Assembly (NCBI GenBank): GCA_964429995.1
Contig: CAYSDY010000004.1
Location: 1 to 64,000 of the forward strand
Reading direction: 5' to 3'
DNA from: UBA583 sp964429995
GTDB taxonomy: Archaea; Nanobdellota; Nanobdellia; Woesearchaeales; UBA583
DNA length: 64,000 bases
Below the pieces are notes generated by a model. It was not told the DNA's origin and ran no database searches. It worked only from the letters and a program-made list of their open reading frames with translations. The position numbers and the translations under genes are program-made. Position 1 is the stretch's first letter, and each line of letters begins with the position of its first letter. Below, one piece after another: positions 45,266 to 53,650 of the stretch.

Positions 45266-45517
45266 TTATTCATTAACTTTTTTTTTAACTTCAATGCCTT
45301 CTTTCTCAAACAAAGCAAGAACTTCAGCTGTTAAAGCACCTTTTTTAATTTTAAGAACTTTTGACAAAGGCTCAATATGAAGTTTATTAACTTTTTTCCT
45401 TCTTGTATTTCCATCAACTATAACAAAGTTATTATCAACTTCCTCAACCACAACACAATACTGCATTGCATCTCTTCCTGCTGTTTTAACGCATAATCTT
45501 CCTATTTCAAATACCAT
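45266..45517 (-). CDS. rpl14e: Ribosomal protein L14e (eL14)
   Basis: The 83-residue protein has the archaeal eL14 pattern: start MVFEIGRLCVKTAGRDAM, then YCVVVEEVDNNFVIVDGNTRRKKVN and KLHIEPLSKVLKIKKGA. It is a large-subunit protein present in many archaea and all eukaryotes but not bacteria, which supports archaeal origin. It is transcribed away from the tandem-repeat and tRNA region. Confidence 0.92.
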   Translation of the reverse strand: MVFEIGRLCVKTAGRDAMQYCVVVEEVDNNFVIVDGNTRRKKVNKLHIEPLSKVLKIKKGALTAEVLALFEKEGIEVKKKVNE

Positions 45518-45610
45518 TTTGAGTCACCTACAAAACAAATCTTAATAAACTTACCAAGACTAGTTCTAAAAAACATTAATCAAGGTTCATTTATAAAATT
45601 AATCAGAAAA

Positions 45611-45823
45611 TCAAGAATACGGCAAGACTTAGGATTTGCAAAGTCACTTCGTTCGTTGATTTGCTTTACAAACAACTAAAGTTCAAATCCCTTATAGAAT
45701 AATAAAATCAAGAATACGGCAAGACTTAGGATTTGCAAAGTCACTTCGTTCGTTGGTTTGCTTTACAAACAACTAAAGTTCAAATCCCTTATAGAATAAT
45801 AAAATCAAGAATACGGCAAGACT
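45611..45823. repeat. 97-bp tandem repeat derived from the tRNA-Ser 3' end
   Basis: Two full units (45611-45707 and 45708-45804) repeat with one visible difference (GTTGATTTGC versus GTTGGTTTGC). A third, partial start (45805-45823) runs into the tRNA-Ser gene. Each unit begins TCAAGAATACGGCAAGACT, which includes the tRNA acceptor 3' strand and discriminator (complement of GTCTTGCCG), and the match to the tRNA continues with two mismatches into GGATTTG. Inside each unit TTTGCAAAG and CTTTACAAA can pair (one mismatch), as can GGATTTG and CAAATCC. No integrase is near. Confidence 0.88.
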
Positions 45824-45896
45824 GGGATTTGAACCCAGAATCCCATACGGGACATCCTTTCCAGGGATGCGGAATACCGGATTATCCGACCTTGCC
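45814..45896 (-). tRNA. tRNA-Ser (anticodon GGA)
   Basis: Read on the minus strand the 83-nt gene has acceptor GGCAAGG paired with TCTTGCC, discriminator G, and a D-stem GGA/TCC with GG in the loop. The anticodon stem is CATCC/GGATG with loop CTGGAAA (anticodon GGA, reads UCC and UCU). It has a long variable arm TCCCGTATGGGA and T-arm CTGGG-TTCAAAT-CCCAG. The long variable arm and G73 are typical of tRNA-Ser. CCA is not encoded. No intron is seen. Confidence 0.95.
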
Positions 45897-46010
45897 ACAC
45901 ATAAAAAGAGCAGTTTCGATAATACCAAAAATATAATCATACCGCTTTAATAAAATAAAATTTGTTTCAATTTAAATAATTTGCTAAAATTGTCAATATA
46001 AAATAAAATA

Positions 46011-46023
46011 CATTTATAAAAAC
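46011..46023 (+). promoter_or_regulatory. TATA box upstream of the 46042 gene
   Basis: CATTTATAAAAAC centred about 26 bp before the ATG at 46042; this is the spacing of a leaderless archaeal promoter and could drive the 46042-lgt pair. Confidence 0.5.
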
Positions 46024-46041
46024 TCTGATTTTAAAAAGATT

Positions 46042-46566
46042 ATGACTAAAATTAATCCAATATACTCTTTTGAGTTTAACAGGGTGCTTAATCCAAAGCT
46101 AACAGAGATAGAACAAATACAAAATTTTGCATCAATAATAAGCGATAAGGATAGGTTTGAATCAATATTGCCAATACTAAATAAAAAAAAGGAAATAATT
46201 GAAAAATTTTCAGGATTTACACTAAATGAAAATTATGATGTTTATATTGTAAGATGCGAAATTTTCAATTCTTTTTCACTTCCAATAACAGTTGATTATT
46301 CAATAGATCATTATGAAATATTAATTTTTACATTAAAAGAAATATTAAAACAATCTATTCAAATAAGATTTCCAAATGAATTGATAAGAGAACAGTACAT
46401 AAATGCTTTTATCGAATTTACATTTAAAAATGATGAAAAAATGTTAAATTCTCTATCAACAATTCATAAAGCATCAAAAAACATAGAACAACAATATGAA
46501 AAAATTTCAATAGATTTTGAGTCTAAAACACTAAAAGAGTATATAGAAGAATTATACAATAATTAA
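46042..46566 (+). CDS. Hypothetical protein
   Basis: I do not recognise this 174-residue soluble protein. It starts MTKINPIYSFEFNRVLNPKL and is predicted mainly alpha-helical with a central beta section (YDVYIVRCEIFNSFSLPITVDY). It has no signal peptide or Cys motif. It precedes lgt by 1 bp on the same strand, so the two are translated from one mRNA. It may be a DPANN-specific family. Confidence 0.55.
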   Translation: MTKINPIYSFEFNRVLNPKLTEIEQIQNFASIISDKDRFESILPILNKKKEIIEKFSGFTLNENYDVYIVRCEIFNSFSLPITVDYSIDHYEILIFTLKEILKQSIQIRFPNELIREQYINAFIEFTFKNDEKMLNSLSTIHKASKNIEQQYEKISIDFESKTLKEYIEELYNN

Positions 46567-46567
46567 A

Positions 46568-47386
46568 ATGATATCTCCAAATGCCATACAATTAGGTTTT
46601 ATAAATATAACATGGTATGGAATAATTTATTTTATAGGATTTTTGTTCTCTTTTTTTTACATAAAACATCAAATGATAAAAATGAATATAAAAGAAGAAA
46701 ATACAGAAACCTTCTTCATTTATTTTACATTGTTTTCATTATTAGGAGCAAGATTATTTGAAATATTTTTTTATAATTTTGAATATTTCAGGTCAAATCC
46801 TATAAAAATTTTTGCAGTATGGCAGGGAGGAATGTCTGTACATGGTGCTATGCTATTTGGATTTTTAACTATAATATGCTATTGCAGAAAAAACAAAATA
46901 AATTACTTAAAACTTACAGATATAATAGTAGTTCCTCTATCTTTAGGCCTTGCCTTTGGAAGACTTGCAAATTTTATTAATCAGGAGCTTGTAGGAATAG
47001 TTACAAAAAATTCAATAGGAATAGTATTTAGTGCTTATGACAACAATAAAAGACTCCCTTATCAACTATTTGAAGGATTCAAAAATCTTATCATATTCCA
47101 AGTTCTTTTTTTTATAAAAACTTTCAAAGAAACAAAAGATGGGTTTTTGACAGCATTATTTATAATAACTTACAGTTCACTAAGATTCATCATAGATTTT
47201 ACCAAGGAAATAGAAAATACATCTAAAATCTTGTTTATGCCTGTTGGACATTTTTTTTCACTAATTTACTTGATTATAGGTTTAATATTGTTAATCAAAC
47301 TTATCACAAGAAAAAACATTCTTCTTAAAAAAGAAATAAAACAGAAAAATATTACCTGCAACATAAAAGCTAACAAGAAACAATAG
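46568..47386 (+). CDS. lgt: Prolipoprotein diacylglyceryl transferase-like protein (Lgt)
   Basis: The 272-residue protein has seven hydrophobic helices in Lgt order: the start ISPNAIQLGFINITWYGIIYFIGF, GGMSVHGAMLFGF (substrate-binding His region), the family signature GRLANFINQELVG, the late RLPYQLFEGFKNL (normally RHPSQLYEA) and the SLRFIIDFTKE helix. Lgt moves a diacylglyceryl group to a lipobox Cys in bacteria. No signal peptidase II or clear lipobox protein is visible in this window. Its 3' end overlaps the convergent 682-residue membrane protein gene by 96 bp, with a lysine-rich tail. Confidence 0.8.
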   Translation: MISPNAIQLGFINITWYGIIYFIGFLFSFFYIKHQMIKMNIKEENTETFFIYFTLFSLLGARLFEIFFYNFEYFRSNPIKIFAVWQGGMSVHGAMLFGFLTIICYCRKNKINYLKLTDIIVVPLSLGLAFGRLANFINQELVGIVTKNSIGIVFSAYDNNKRLPYQLFEGFKNLIIFQVLFFIKTFKETKDGFLTALFIITYSSLRFIIDFTKEIENTSKILFMPVGHFFSLIYLIIGLILLIKLITRKNILLKKEIKQKNITCNIKANKKQ

Positions 47387-49339
47387 TCTTAAACATGTAA
47401 CAAAATATATTATGTCATTTAATGAATTATTCTTCTTATCTGGCATAAACAAAGATCCTACATATGCACTATCAAGATTAATTTCAACCAAATACTTCTC
47501 ATCATCAATTTTTTTTAAAGAATAAAAATTTTCTCCAAGAAAATATATCATTGAAATATTATTTGAAAGAAACTGCCCCTTCTTTGGATCATACTTGCTT
47601 TTTAAATCAAAATTAACATTAGAATTGCTTAAAAAAAACAAATCATCACACAAAGGATTTATATCATAAAAATCAAAATAAAGAAAATCCTTATGTTTTT
47701 CACTAAAATAAACCATACTTCCTGTATTAACCTTAAGATCTGAGAATGCAGTAATTGTTGCATTAAAACAATCCTTATATCTATATGTCATTTTAAATCT
47801 GGAATTTTTATAACTGTTTAAATCAGAATATATATTATTATAATCCAAAAAATCAGTTCCAAGGCTCTCTCTTTCAACTTTTGATAATGTATTAAATTCT
47901 TCTTTTAATGAGCTAAAAGAATACATGCAAATATAAAACATGAAAAAAGATATTACAAATACGTAAAAGATTTTATTAAAAAAACACTTATGTCTTTTAA
48001 ATTCAAAAGAGACAAAAAATAATGTTAAAACAAAAAAAATCGCTAAAATAAGTAATACATACTGGTTGAAAAAGTTGTTTATAACTATATTTGATGTGTA
48101 TATATCTATTCCTTTAACTGTTGATGACAAAGGTAAACCTATCTTTATTGGAAAATCAAGCCCTTTTAGAAAAATCCATATAAAACAAAGAGCAATAAAT
48201 GAAGAAATAACAAATGTTTTAATTTTATAAGGTATTTTAACCGGTGTTTCTGCAACATTATTATAGTATATATAAAATGGCAAAAGTAACATAAGATACA
48301 TAAATAAAAGACTCAATATATAATATAAAAGTAAAAATACGATTAAAAAATAATCAGAATTAAGGCCTATCATATCATAATATATTCTACTTTCTGCTAT
48401 GTCAAAAAAATTAAATAATGAAACATGTTCTCTACCTAAAACATTAAGACTTGAAAAATAAAGTGTGTTTTGTGTTCCTATAGTATAAGGAACCAAATAA
48501 ACTCCAACATCAACAAGTAAATGAAGTAAAAGCAAAAAGGACATTCCAGTAAAAAAAGTACTTTTTTGTGAAAACAGTGAAATAAGCTTTTGATAGAAAT
48601 CATTTCCTGAATTTGTCACATCATTTAAAAAAACAGAAACTTTTGAGTCAAAATGATGCAATATAAGTTTAAAAGCATAGTATAAAAGACCAAATACCAA
48701 AATAACAGAATCAACCGCTAAAGCAAACCACTCCATAAAAAAGTTAAATATAACAAGAACAAAGAAAAGAAGATATCCAATTGAAAACAAATGTATCATT
48801 ATAAAAGAAAAATATGTTTGTGAAAAATTGAAGCTTCCCAAAAAAGATTTCTCATGTATTTTATTCTTTATTATAAGATTTATTGAAAAAAATATAGTTA
48901 AAAGCAAACCTACAATAAACATAGAATAAATAAACATATTATAATTGTCTGGGATTTTTAAAAGAACAAAATGAAAGAGTGGAAAATTTACAACAGACAC
49001 AGCATTAGTTCTAACATATAAAACTAATGATTTAACTATTGTCATGAAACAAAATGAAACTATAAATGCAATATCATATTTTTTGAGCCTATAGCCAATA
49101 AGCAGTCTTGTAATGCTTATTCTGTAAAACAGATAGCCTATAAGTACCCAAGAAAGTATTTTTTTAAAAAAATCCAAATCGTTAGGAATAATGTTAAAAA
49201 AATCTACAATATTAAGAATAATAAGGAAAGCAAAATATAACAATATAAAAAATTTTTTCATATCAAAAAATAACATACTAAACTTTTCATTCATCGCTAT
49301 ACTTTCATATTTAAAAAATTTTATAAACTTTTCCTGCAC
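47291..49339 (-). CDS. Large polytopic membrane protein, unknown
   Basis: The 682-residue protein has about 12 hydrophobic helices, most in the first 480 residues, followed by an extracytoplasmic portion of about 150 residues (from RESLGTDFLDYNNIYSD) and a final helix near the C-terminus (FVTCLRLLFLVSFYVAGNIFLFYFFF). No family is recognised. It starts 9 bp from the divergent CPBP-like gene, so they may share a bidirectional promoter. Its C-terminal end overlaps lgt by 96 bp on the opposite strand. Confidence 0.6.
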   Translation of the reverse strand: MQEKFIKFFKYESIAMNEKFSMLFFDMKKFFILLYFAFLIILNIVDFFNIIPNDLDFFKKILSWVLIGYLFYRISITRLLIGYRLKKYDIAFIVSFCFMTIVKSLVLYVRTNAVSVVNFPLFHFVLLKIPDNYNMFIYSMFIVGLLLTIFFSINLIIKNKIHEKSFLGSFNFSQTYFSFIMIHLFSIGYLLFFVLVIFNFFMEWFALAVDSVILVFGLLYYAFKLILHHFDSKVSVFLNDVTNSGNDFYQKLISLFSQKSTFFTGMSFLLLLHLLVDVGVYLVPYTIGTQNTLYFSSLNVLGREHVSLFNFFDIAESRIYYDMIGLNSDYFLIVFLLLYYILSLLFMYLMLLLPFYIYYNNVAETPVKIPYKIKTFVISSFIALCFIWIFLKGLDFPIKIGLPLSSTVKGIDIYTSNIVINNFFNQYVLLILAIFFVLTLFFVSFEFKRHKCFFNKIFYVFVISFFMFYICMYSFSSLKEEFNTLSKVERESLGTDFLDYNNIYSDLNSYKNSRFKMTYRYKDCFNATITAFSDLKVNTGSMVYFSEKHKDFLYFDFYDINPLCDDLFFLSNSNVNFDLKSKYDPKKGQFLSNNISMIYFLGENFYSLKKIDDEKYLVEINLDSAYVGSLFMPDKKNNSLNDIIYFVTCLRLLFLVSFYVAGNIFLFYFFFKKNVFSCDKFD

Positions 49340-49348
49340 ATAACAAGT

Positions 49349-50215
49349 ATGCTTAAAAAAATATGCAACATTTTTTCACTTGAAAAAAAATCAGTATTTC
49401 TTATAAATTCTTCACTTATTATACTTATGATATTCTTTTTGTACTTTAATATCCCAGTAAAATATTTTTTTTATATAAATATGACAAGCACAATAACTAT
49501 TTCATATTTTTTTTTTAAAAGATCCCGTCTACTATCAAAATCATTAATTTTAACAAACATGTTCATTTTTTTCTATTTCTTATATCCATACATTGCAGAT
49601 TTTCTATTTTTTCTGTTTGAAAGTCAAAGCTATCTTTACATTCTATTTTATAATATACTAATAGCATTCATTTTTCTTGAATTTTCATCTAACAGAGATG
49701 AATTCTTAAAAAATATAAAATCTGTTAATCTTAAATTAATATTATGCGTATTTATACTCGGTCTGTTCTTTGGAACTTTATTTTATATAAGTAAAGAACC
49801 TGTTCCAATATCACTTTTTAATCCTAAATCAAGCGATTATTTTGTAAAGATAATTATTTTTACACTCATTCTCTCAATATCAGAACAAATGATTTTTTCA
49901 GGATTTCTATTTAATACATACAAAAAACTCAATACATCATCAATTGCAATGACACAAACAACAATTTTTTTTGTGATGTTTCATCTTTTAAGATTTGAAA
50001 ATCTTATAATTTCATTTATAAGATATTCTGACTCTTTTTTTCTATTTAATATGATTTTTTATTATATCCTTCTTGGTCTATTTATGATTACGGCAATTTA
50101 TTTGTATAATCTTAATTCAAGCAAGTACAAAGGAAATATCATATACCCTATAATACTTCATTTCATAACAGATTTAACAATATTTGTGTTGATAAAGTTT
50201 ATAGGAATCTATTGA
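49349..50215 (+). CDS. CPBP-family intramembrane protein, degenerate active site
   Basis: The 288-residue protein has about eight helices and the CPBP/ABI layout: motif 1 ISEQMIFSGFLFNTY (normally EExxxR, here EQ and Ser instead of Arg), motif 2 FFVMFHLLRF (F-x-x-x-H kept) and motif 3 ILHFITDL (H-x-x-x-D kept). Family members are intramembrane proteases or transporters of bacteriocin-immunity type. The altered first motif suggests loss of protease activity. It is divergent from the 682-residue membrane protein by 9 bp. Confidence 0.72.
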   Translation: MLKKICNIFSLEKKSVFLINSSLIILMIFFLYFNIPVKYFFYINMTSTITISYFFFKRSRLLSKSLILTNMFIFFYFLYPYIADFLFFLFESQSYLYILFYNILIAFIFLEFSSNRDEFLKNIKSVNLKLILCVFILGLFFGTLFYISKEPVPISLFNPKSSDYFVKIIIFTLILSISEQMIFSGFLFNTYKKLNTSSIAMTQTTIFFVMFHLLRFENLIISFIRYSDSFFLFNMIFYYILLGLFMITAIYLYNLNSSKYKGNIIYPIILHFITDLTIFVLIKFIGIY

Positions 50216-50304
50216 GAATTTTGAAAAACAAACTTTCAAAAATATATTAATCAAAAAATAACACCAAAAATTTATATTATGATAACACTGATAAATATAT
50301 TATA

Positions 50305-50769
50305 ATGCACAAAAAAAGTCAAATCCCATTTTTAAAGACCATAGTAATATTATTAATACTCTCAACTGTACTAATCTCTTTTATTATTTTGTTAAGTCAA
50401 AGCAGAAATATAAATGTAGATACAAAAAAATTAAATGCACAAATATCATTAAAAAGTATAATAAGAAACGATTGTTTTTCTGATGAATATGGAAAAATAG
50501 ATATTGAATTATTCACAGAAGAAAATCTTAACAAATGCATTAAAAACCAAGAGAATGTCGGTTTAAAATTAAGAATAAAAAATTTAAAAGATAATAAAAT
50601 AGAAGAAACCATATATCTAAAAAAAGATTTTTTTAACTCAAATATACCATTTTGCCAAGCAACTTCTTCAAATATCATCTGTAGTGAATTAAAATATCCA
50701 ATAAATCTTATATCAAAAGGAATTGAAAATGAAAATTACGAATTAATTGTTGATATTATATCAAAATAA
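50305..50769 (+). CDS. Hypothetical secreted or membrane-anchored protein
   Basis: The 154-residue protein starts with a basic end (MHKKSQIPFLK) and one strong hydrophobic helix (TIVILLILSTVLISFIILL), followed by a soluble domain with four Cys (NDCFSDEYG, NKCIKNQE, PFCQATSS, IICSEL) that could form two disulfides outside the cell. This shape matches minor pilin-like or class III-anchored proteins of DPANN, but the cleavage motif is not convincing. Function unknown. Confidence 0.5.
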   Translation: MHKKSQIPFLKTIVILLILSTVLISFIILLSQSRNINVDTKKLNAQISLKSIIRNDCFSDEYGKIDIELFTEENLNKCIKNQENVGLKLRIKNLKDNKIEETIYLKKDFFNSNIPFCQATSSNIICSELKYPINLISKGIENENYELIVDIISK

Positions 50770-50975
50770 AACCACCAAAAAGTACTAAAAAAAAATACGT
50801 ACTCATTAGTTATTAGTTAATATTATATAGTAAAAGAAATAGTATGTTTTATCATTAGAAAAAAGTAAAGTAACTTTGCTAAACGCAAATGGCAAACATT
50901 TTATGTAATCAGGTAGTCAGGAATAAACACAAACGTTTATAAAGAATAAAATGTTAAATATAATAATAAACTAAA
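50770..50975. other. Intergenic region upstream of the TrmB gene
   Basis: This 206-bp gap contains the TrmB promoter: GTTTATAAAG at about 50935-50944, some 32-40 bp before the ATG, so the leader is short. The rest is A/T-rich without recognisable RNA or repeat. Confidence 0.4.
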
Positions 50976-51779
50976 ATGGTAGTAAAAGAAGAATTTTTAA
51001 ATACCCTAAGGCAGTATTTTAGTCTTAACTTATACGAGGTAAAAATTTGGACTGCTCTTCTCTCAAGGAAAGTTGCAACAGCCGGTGAATTGAGTGACTT
51101 GGCAATAGTACCAAGATCAAGAACTTATGATGTGTTAGAATCACTTGAGAAAAAAGGCTTTGTAATGGTCAAATTGGGAAAACCTATAAAATACATTGCA
51201 ATATCTCCTGCCGATGTAATAGATAGAGTAAAAAAAAGGGTTGCAGAAAGATCAGAAGAAAAACTGGACAAGCTTGAATCTTTAAGACACAGTAACATAC
51301 TGCAGGATTTAGAACAGTTGCACGACCAAGGTATACAATTGGTTGAGCCAAGTGATTTAAGTGGAGCATTAAAGGGAAGATACAATTTATACAACCACTT
51401 AGAAGCTATGGTAAAAGGAGCTGAAAGTGAAGTAATAATAATGACAACATCTACAGGTTTCTTAAGAAAAATAGAAGCATTAAGCCCAACATTTGAAGAT
51501 TTAAAAGAAAGAGGCGTATCAATAAAGATAGCATGTCCAAGAACAGATAAAACTGAAGAAATAGCTAAAGAATTAAAAGGAGTTGCTGAGGTAAGATTCA
51601 CAGAAGAAGTAGAAGCAAGATTCTGCGTAATAGATGGGGAAGAAGTTTTATTTATGACACTTCATGATAAAGACATCTATCCTGCATATGATATAGGTGT
51701 CTGGGTAAACACTCCATTCTTTTCAAAAGCTTTACAACAACTTTTCGATGTTGCATGGAAAGTTATGAAAGGACTTTAA
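50976..51779 (+). CDS. TrmB-family transcriptional regulator
   Basis: The 267-residue protein has an N-terminal winged HTH of TrmB type (FSLNLYEVKIWTALLSRKVATAGELSDLAIVPRSRTYDVLESLEKKGFV) and a C-terminal phospholipase D-like effector domain (EVIIMTTSTGFLRKIEA; RFCVIDGEEVLFMTLHDKD). TrmB proteins are sugar-responsive archaeal regulators. Its base composition is slightly less AT-rich than its neighbours, and the protein is strongly conserved in pattern. No adjacent sugar transporter suggests it acts on genes elsewhere. Confidence 0.93.
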   Translation: MVVKEEFLNTLRQYFSLNLYEVKIWTALLSRKVATAGELSDLAIVPRSRTYDVLESLEKKGFVMVKLGKPIKYIAISPADVIDRVKKRVAERSEEKLDKLESLRHSNILQDLEQLHDQGIQLVEPSDLSGALKGRYNLYNHLEAMVKGAESEVIIMTTSTGFLRKIEALSPTFEDLKERGVSIKIACPRTDKTEEIAKELKGVAEVRFTEEVEARFCVIDGEEVLFMTLHDKDIYPAYDIGVWVNTPFFSKALQQLFDVAWKVMKGL

Positions 51780-51787
51780 TTAAAAAA

Positions 51788-52195
51788 TTATTTTTTTGAA
51801 TTCTGAATATTATATAAATTAGCATTAAGTATTCTTATTTGGTTTTGCATTGACAAAAAAGCATGACTTGAATCATTTAAAAAATTAGTTAATTCATTAC
51901 ATTTTATTGATATATTTTCTGGATCAACAATTTCAACCGATGTAGGTGTATAATCTATTATAAAACCAAGCAATGAACCTATGTTTTCAAACTGAACTTC
52001 AACATCTAAAAAACCAGAATAAAGTGTTGTTTTCTCATCAAGCAATGACTCTTCAAGTACAGAATCTTTAACTCTGTAATCGCCCTTTTTCTCTTTCAAC
52101 TTGTCAAGAACCAAAGCTAAAGCCTTATCAACATTATCCTTTGGTTTTCCTGCAATCTCTATAATAAATTTAACAATTATCTTTGAACTAGTCAT
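51788..52195 (-). CDS. Hypothetical conserved protein
   Basis: The 135-residue protein has a ferredoxin-like alternation (KIIVKFIIEIAGKPKDNVDKALALVLDKLKE), a central acidic loop and a segment FENIGSLLGFIIDYTPTSVEIVDPENI, then a C-terminal coiled helix (NELTNFLNDSSHAFLSMQNQIRILNANL). Similar shapes occur in other DPANN genomes without a known function. It is convergent with the TrmB gene, 8 bp away. Confidence 0.5.
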   Translation of the reverse strand: MTSSKIIVKFIIEIAGKPKDNVDKALALVLDKLKEKKGDYRVKDSVLEESLLDEKTTLYSGFLDVEVQFENIGSLLGFIIDYTPTSVEIVDPENISIKCNELTNFLNDSSHAFLSMQNQIRILNANLYNIQNSKK

Positions 52196-52269
52196 AAAAT
52201 ATGATTTTTAACATCATTATTAAATCTTTGTAAAAAAAATAAGAAACATATATGTAAAAAAATAATGGA

Positions 52270-52728
52270 TTAAAGCATCCATGCAGGTAATCTTGTCATA
52301 AATGGCTCAAGTGATGGTTTAATCATAAGTATATAATAAGGAGCAAAACCAACTAAAATTGCAACCAATAGTTTATGCCAAAACTTTTCCCTAAAGCCTC
52401 TTCCTCTTATCATTGCATGAACAGCAACCATCTTAAACAACATAAACAGTGTAATTAAAATACATACTACAATACTTATACCATTTTCATCAACAAAAAG
52501 TATTGAATTAACAAAACTTGGTAAAATTCCCTGAGCCAAAAGCCATGGAACATTTGTTGAAATAAAAACACCCACAAGTGCAAACAAGGCACCATGCCAA
52601 ATATCTTTTAAGAATTCTCTTCCAGAACTCATATTCTCGTCTTCATAAACAAAAAAAGCTTCAAGAGCTGCAACTCCTAAACCCACAAGAAGTGGAAGAC
52701 CTATATGTAAATTTTCCGTTAAAACCAT
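52270..52728 (-). CDS. Hypothetical membrane protein (four helices)
   Basis: The 152-residue protein has four hydrophobic segments with conserved polar residues in between (LHIGLPLLVGLGVAALEAFFVYEDE; IWHGALFALVGVFIST; AHAMIRGRGFREKFWHKLLVAILVGFAPY). No Cys or catalytic motif. It probably is a DPANN-conserved membrane protein. It is 10 bp downstream of the scpA gene, on the same strand. Confidence 0.55.
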   Translation of the reverse strand: MVLTENLHIGLPLLVGLGVAALEAFFVYEDENMSSGREFLKDIWHGALFALVGVFISTNVPWLLAQGILPSFVNSILFVDENGISIVVCILITLFMLFKMVAVHAMIRGRGFREKFWHKLLVAILVGFAPYYILMIKPSLEPFMTRLPAWML

Positions 52729-52738
52729 TTTATAATTA

Positions 52739-53560
52739 TCATTGTAACTCCTTATTTTTATATATTTTTATTTCCCCAAAAGTTTCATCTTGATTTAAAA
52801 GTATTTTTTCCTGATTGCTAAGATGTAGTAGCGGAATAAATTTTTCAAGCACATCTATTTTTGATTTTTTATCAGGATCAAAAAAATTTGAAAAACAAAC
52901 ATACTCACAATCATTAAGAAAAGATTCAATCAAAAGACATAATTCTTCTATAAGTTGACTTAAATCTTTTGGTTTCTTATCATATAATGGGCCATTATAT
53001 TCAGCTTTAACCCTTTGGAAAAAATTTTTTTTCCTATTTGAGCTTTGATACATCGTCCTTTCAAGTGTTTTTATCAAATCAAAAATTGTAACTTTTCTTT
53101 TCCTTGCAATAGGATTTCTGTATTTAAGTTCATACTTATCTTTTTTAGGAGCAATAATGTCATTAAAATCAGAACTTATATCTTCATCATCATCAAAACC
53201 AAATTCAGAAGAAAGAACATTTATTGAAGAATCATCCATAAGGTTGATTTCAGAAATCTTCTTATCCATCCCTCTTATGTCATTTTCAAGTAAAAATTCA
53301 CTCTTATTTTTTAAAAGGTAAACCGCTATAAGAACAAATTTGCCAGATACATCAAAATCAACAGATTCAAGTTTTTGCAATGTTTCAATATATTTTTTGG
53401 TAAATACGCTTATGTCTATGTCCCATGGATTTAATCCCTGCGAATCAATTATTTCATATAACAATGCTTTCCAGTCAACAAGATCTCTATTTACCGCTAA
53501 ACTAAAAATCTTGTCTTGTGCAGTTAAAAGAACATCCATAGAATCTTTATCAGAAGACAT
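52739..53560 (-). CDS. scpA: Segregation and condensation protein A (ScpA)
   Basis: I use the ATG at 53560, giving 273 residues. The N-terminal kleisin half has the ScpA pattern: DWKALLYEIIDSQGLNPWDIDISVFTKKYIE, LKNKSEFLL; the C-terminal winged helix appears as KVTIFDLIKTLERTMYQ. ScpA bridges the two heads of the SMC dimer in chromosome condensation. SMC and ScpB are not in the window. It is divergent from the secreted protein gene, starting 90 bp away. Confidence 0.9.
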   Translation of the reverse strand: MSSDKDSMDVLLTAQDKIFSLAVNRDLVDWKALLYEIIDSQGLNPWDIDISVFTKKYIETLQKLESVDFDVSGKFVLIAVYLLKNKSEFLLENDIRGMDKKISEINLMDDSSINVLSSEFGFDDDEDISSDFNDIIAPKKDKYELKYRNPIARKRKVTIFDLIKTLERTMYQSSNRKKNFFQRVKAEYNGPLYDKKPKDLSQLIEELCLLIESFLNDCEYVCFSNFFDPDKKSKIDVLEKFIPLLHLSNQEKILLNQDETFGEIKIYKNKELQ

Positions 53561-53650
53561 AAATATTTTGACAAAATAAAGTTTATAAAGATTTGTCTTT
53601 ACTACAATAAGAAAATGATTTATTTTAAAGAACATTTAAAGAAAATAAGT

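Noticed and set aside
45611..45804. Extra tRNA genes in each repeat unit
   Set aside because: GTTCAAATCCC resembles a T-loop, but no complementary T-stem, anticodon stem or acceptor stem can be formed on either strand.
45611..45823. CRISPR array
   Set aside because: The unit is 97 bp with only two full copies and no variable spacers; it contains a tRNA piece, so it is a tandem duplication.
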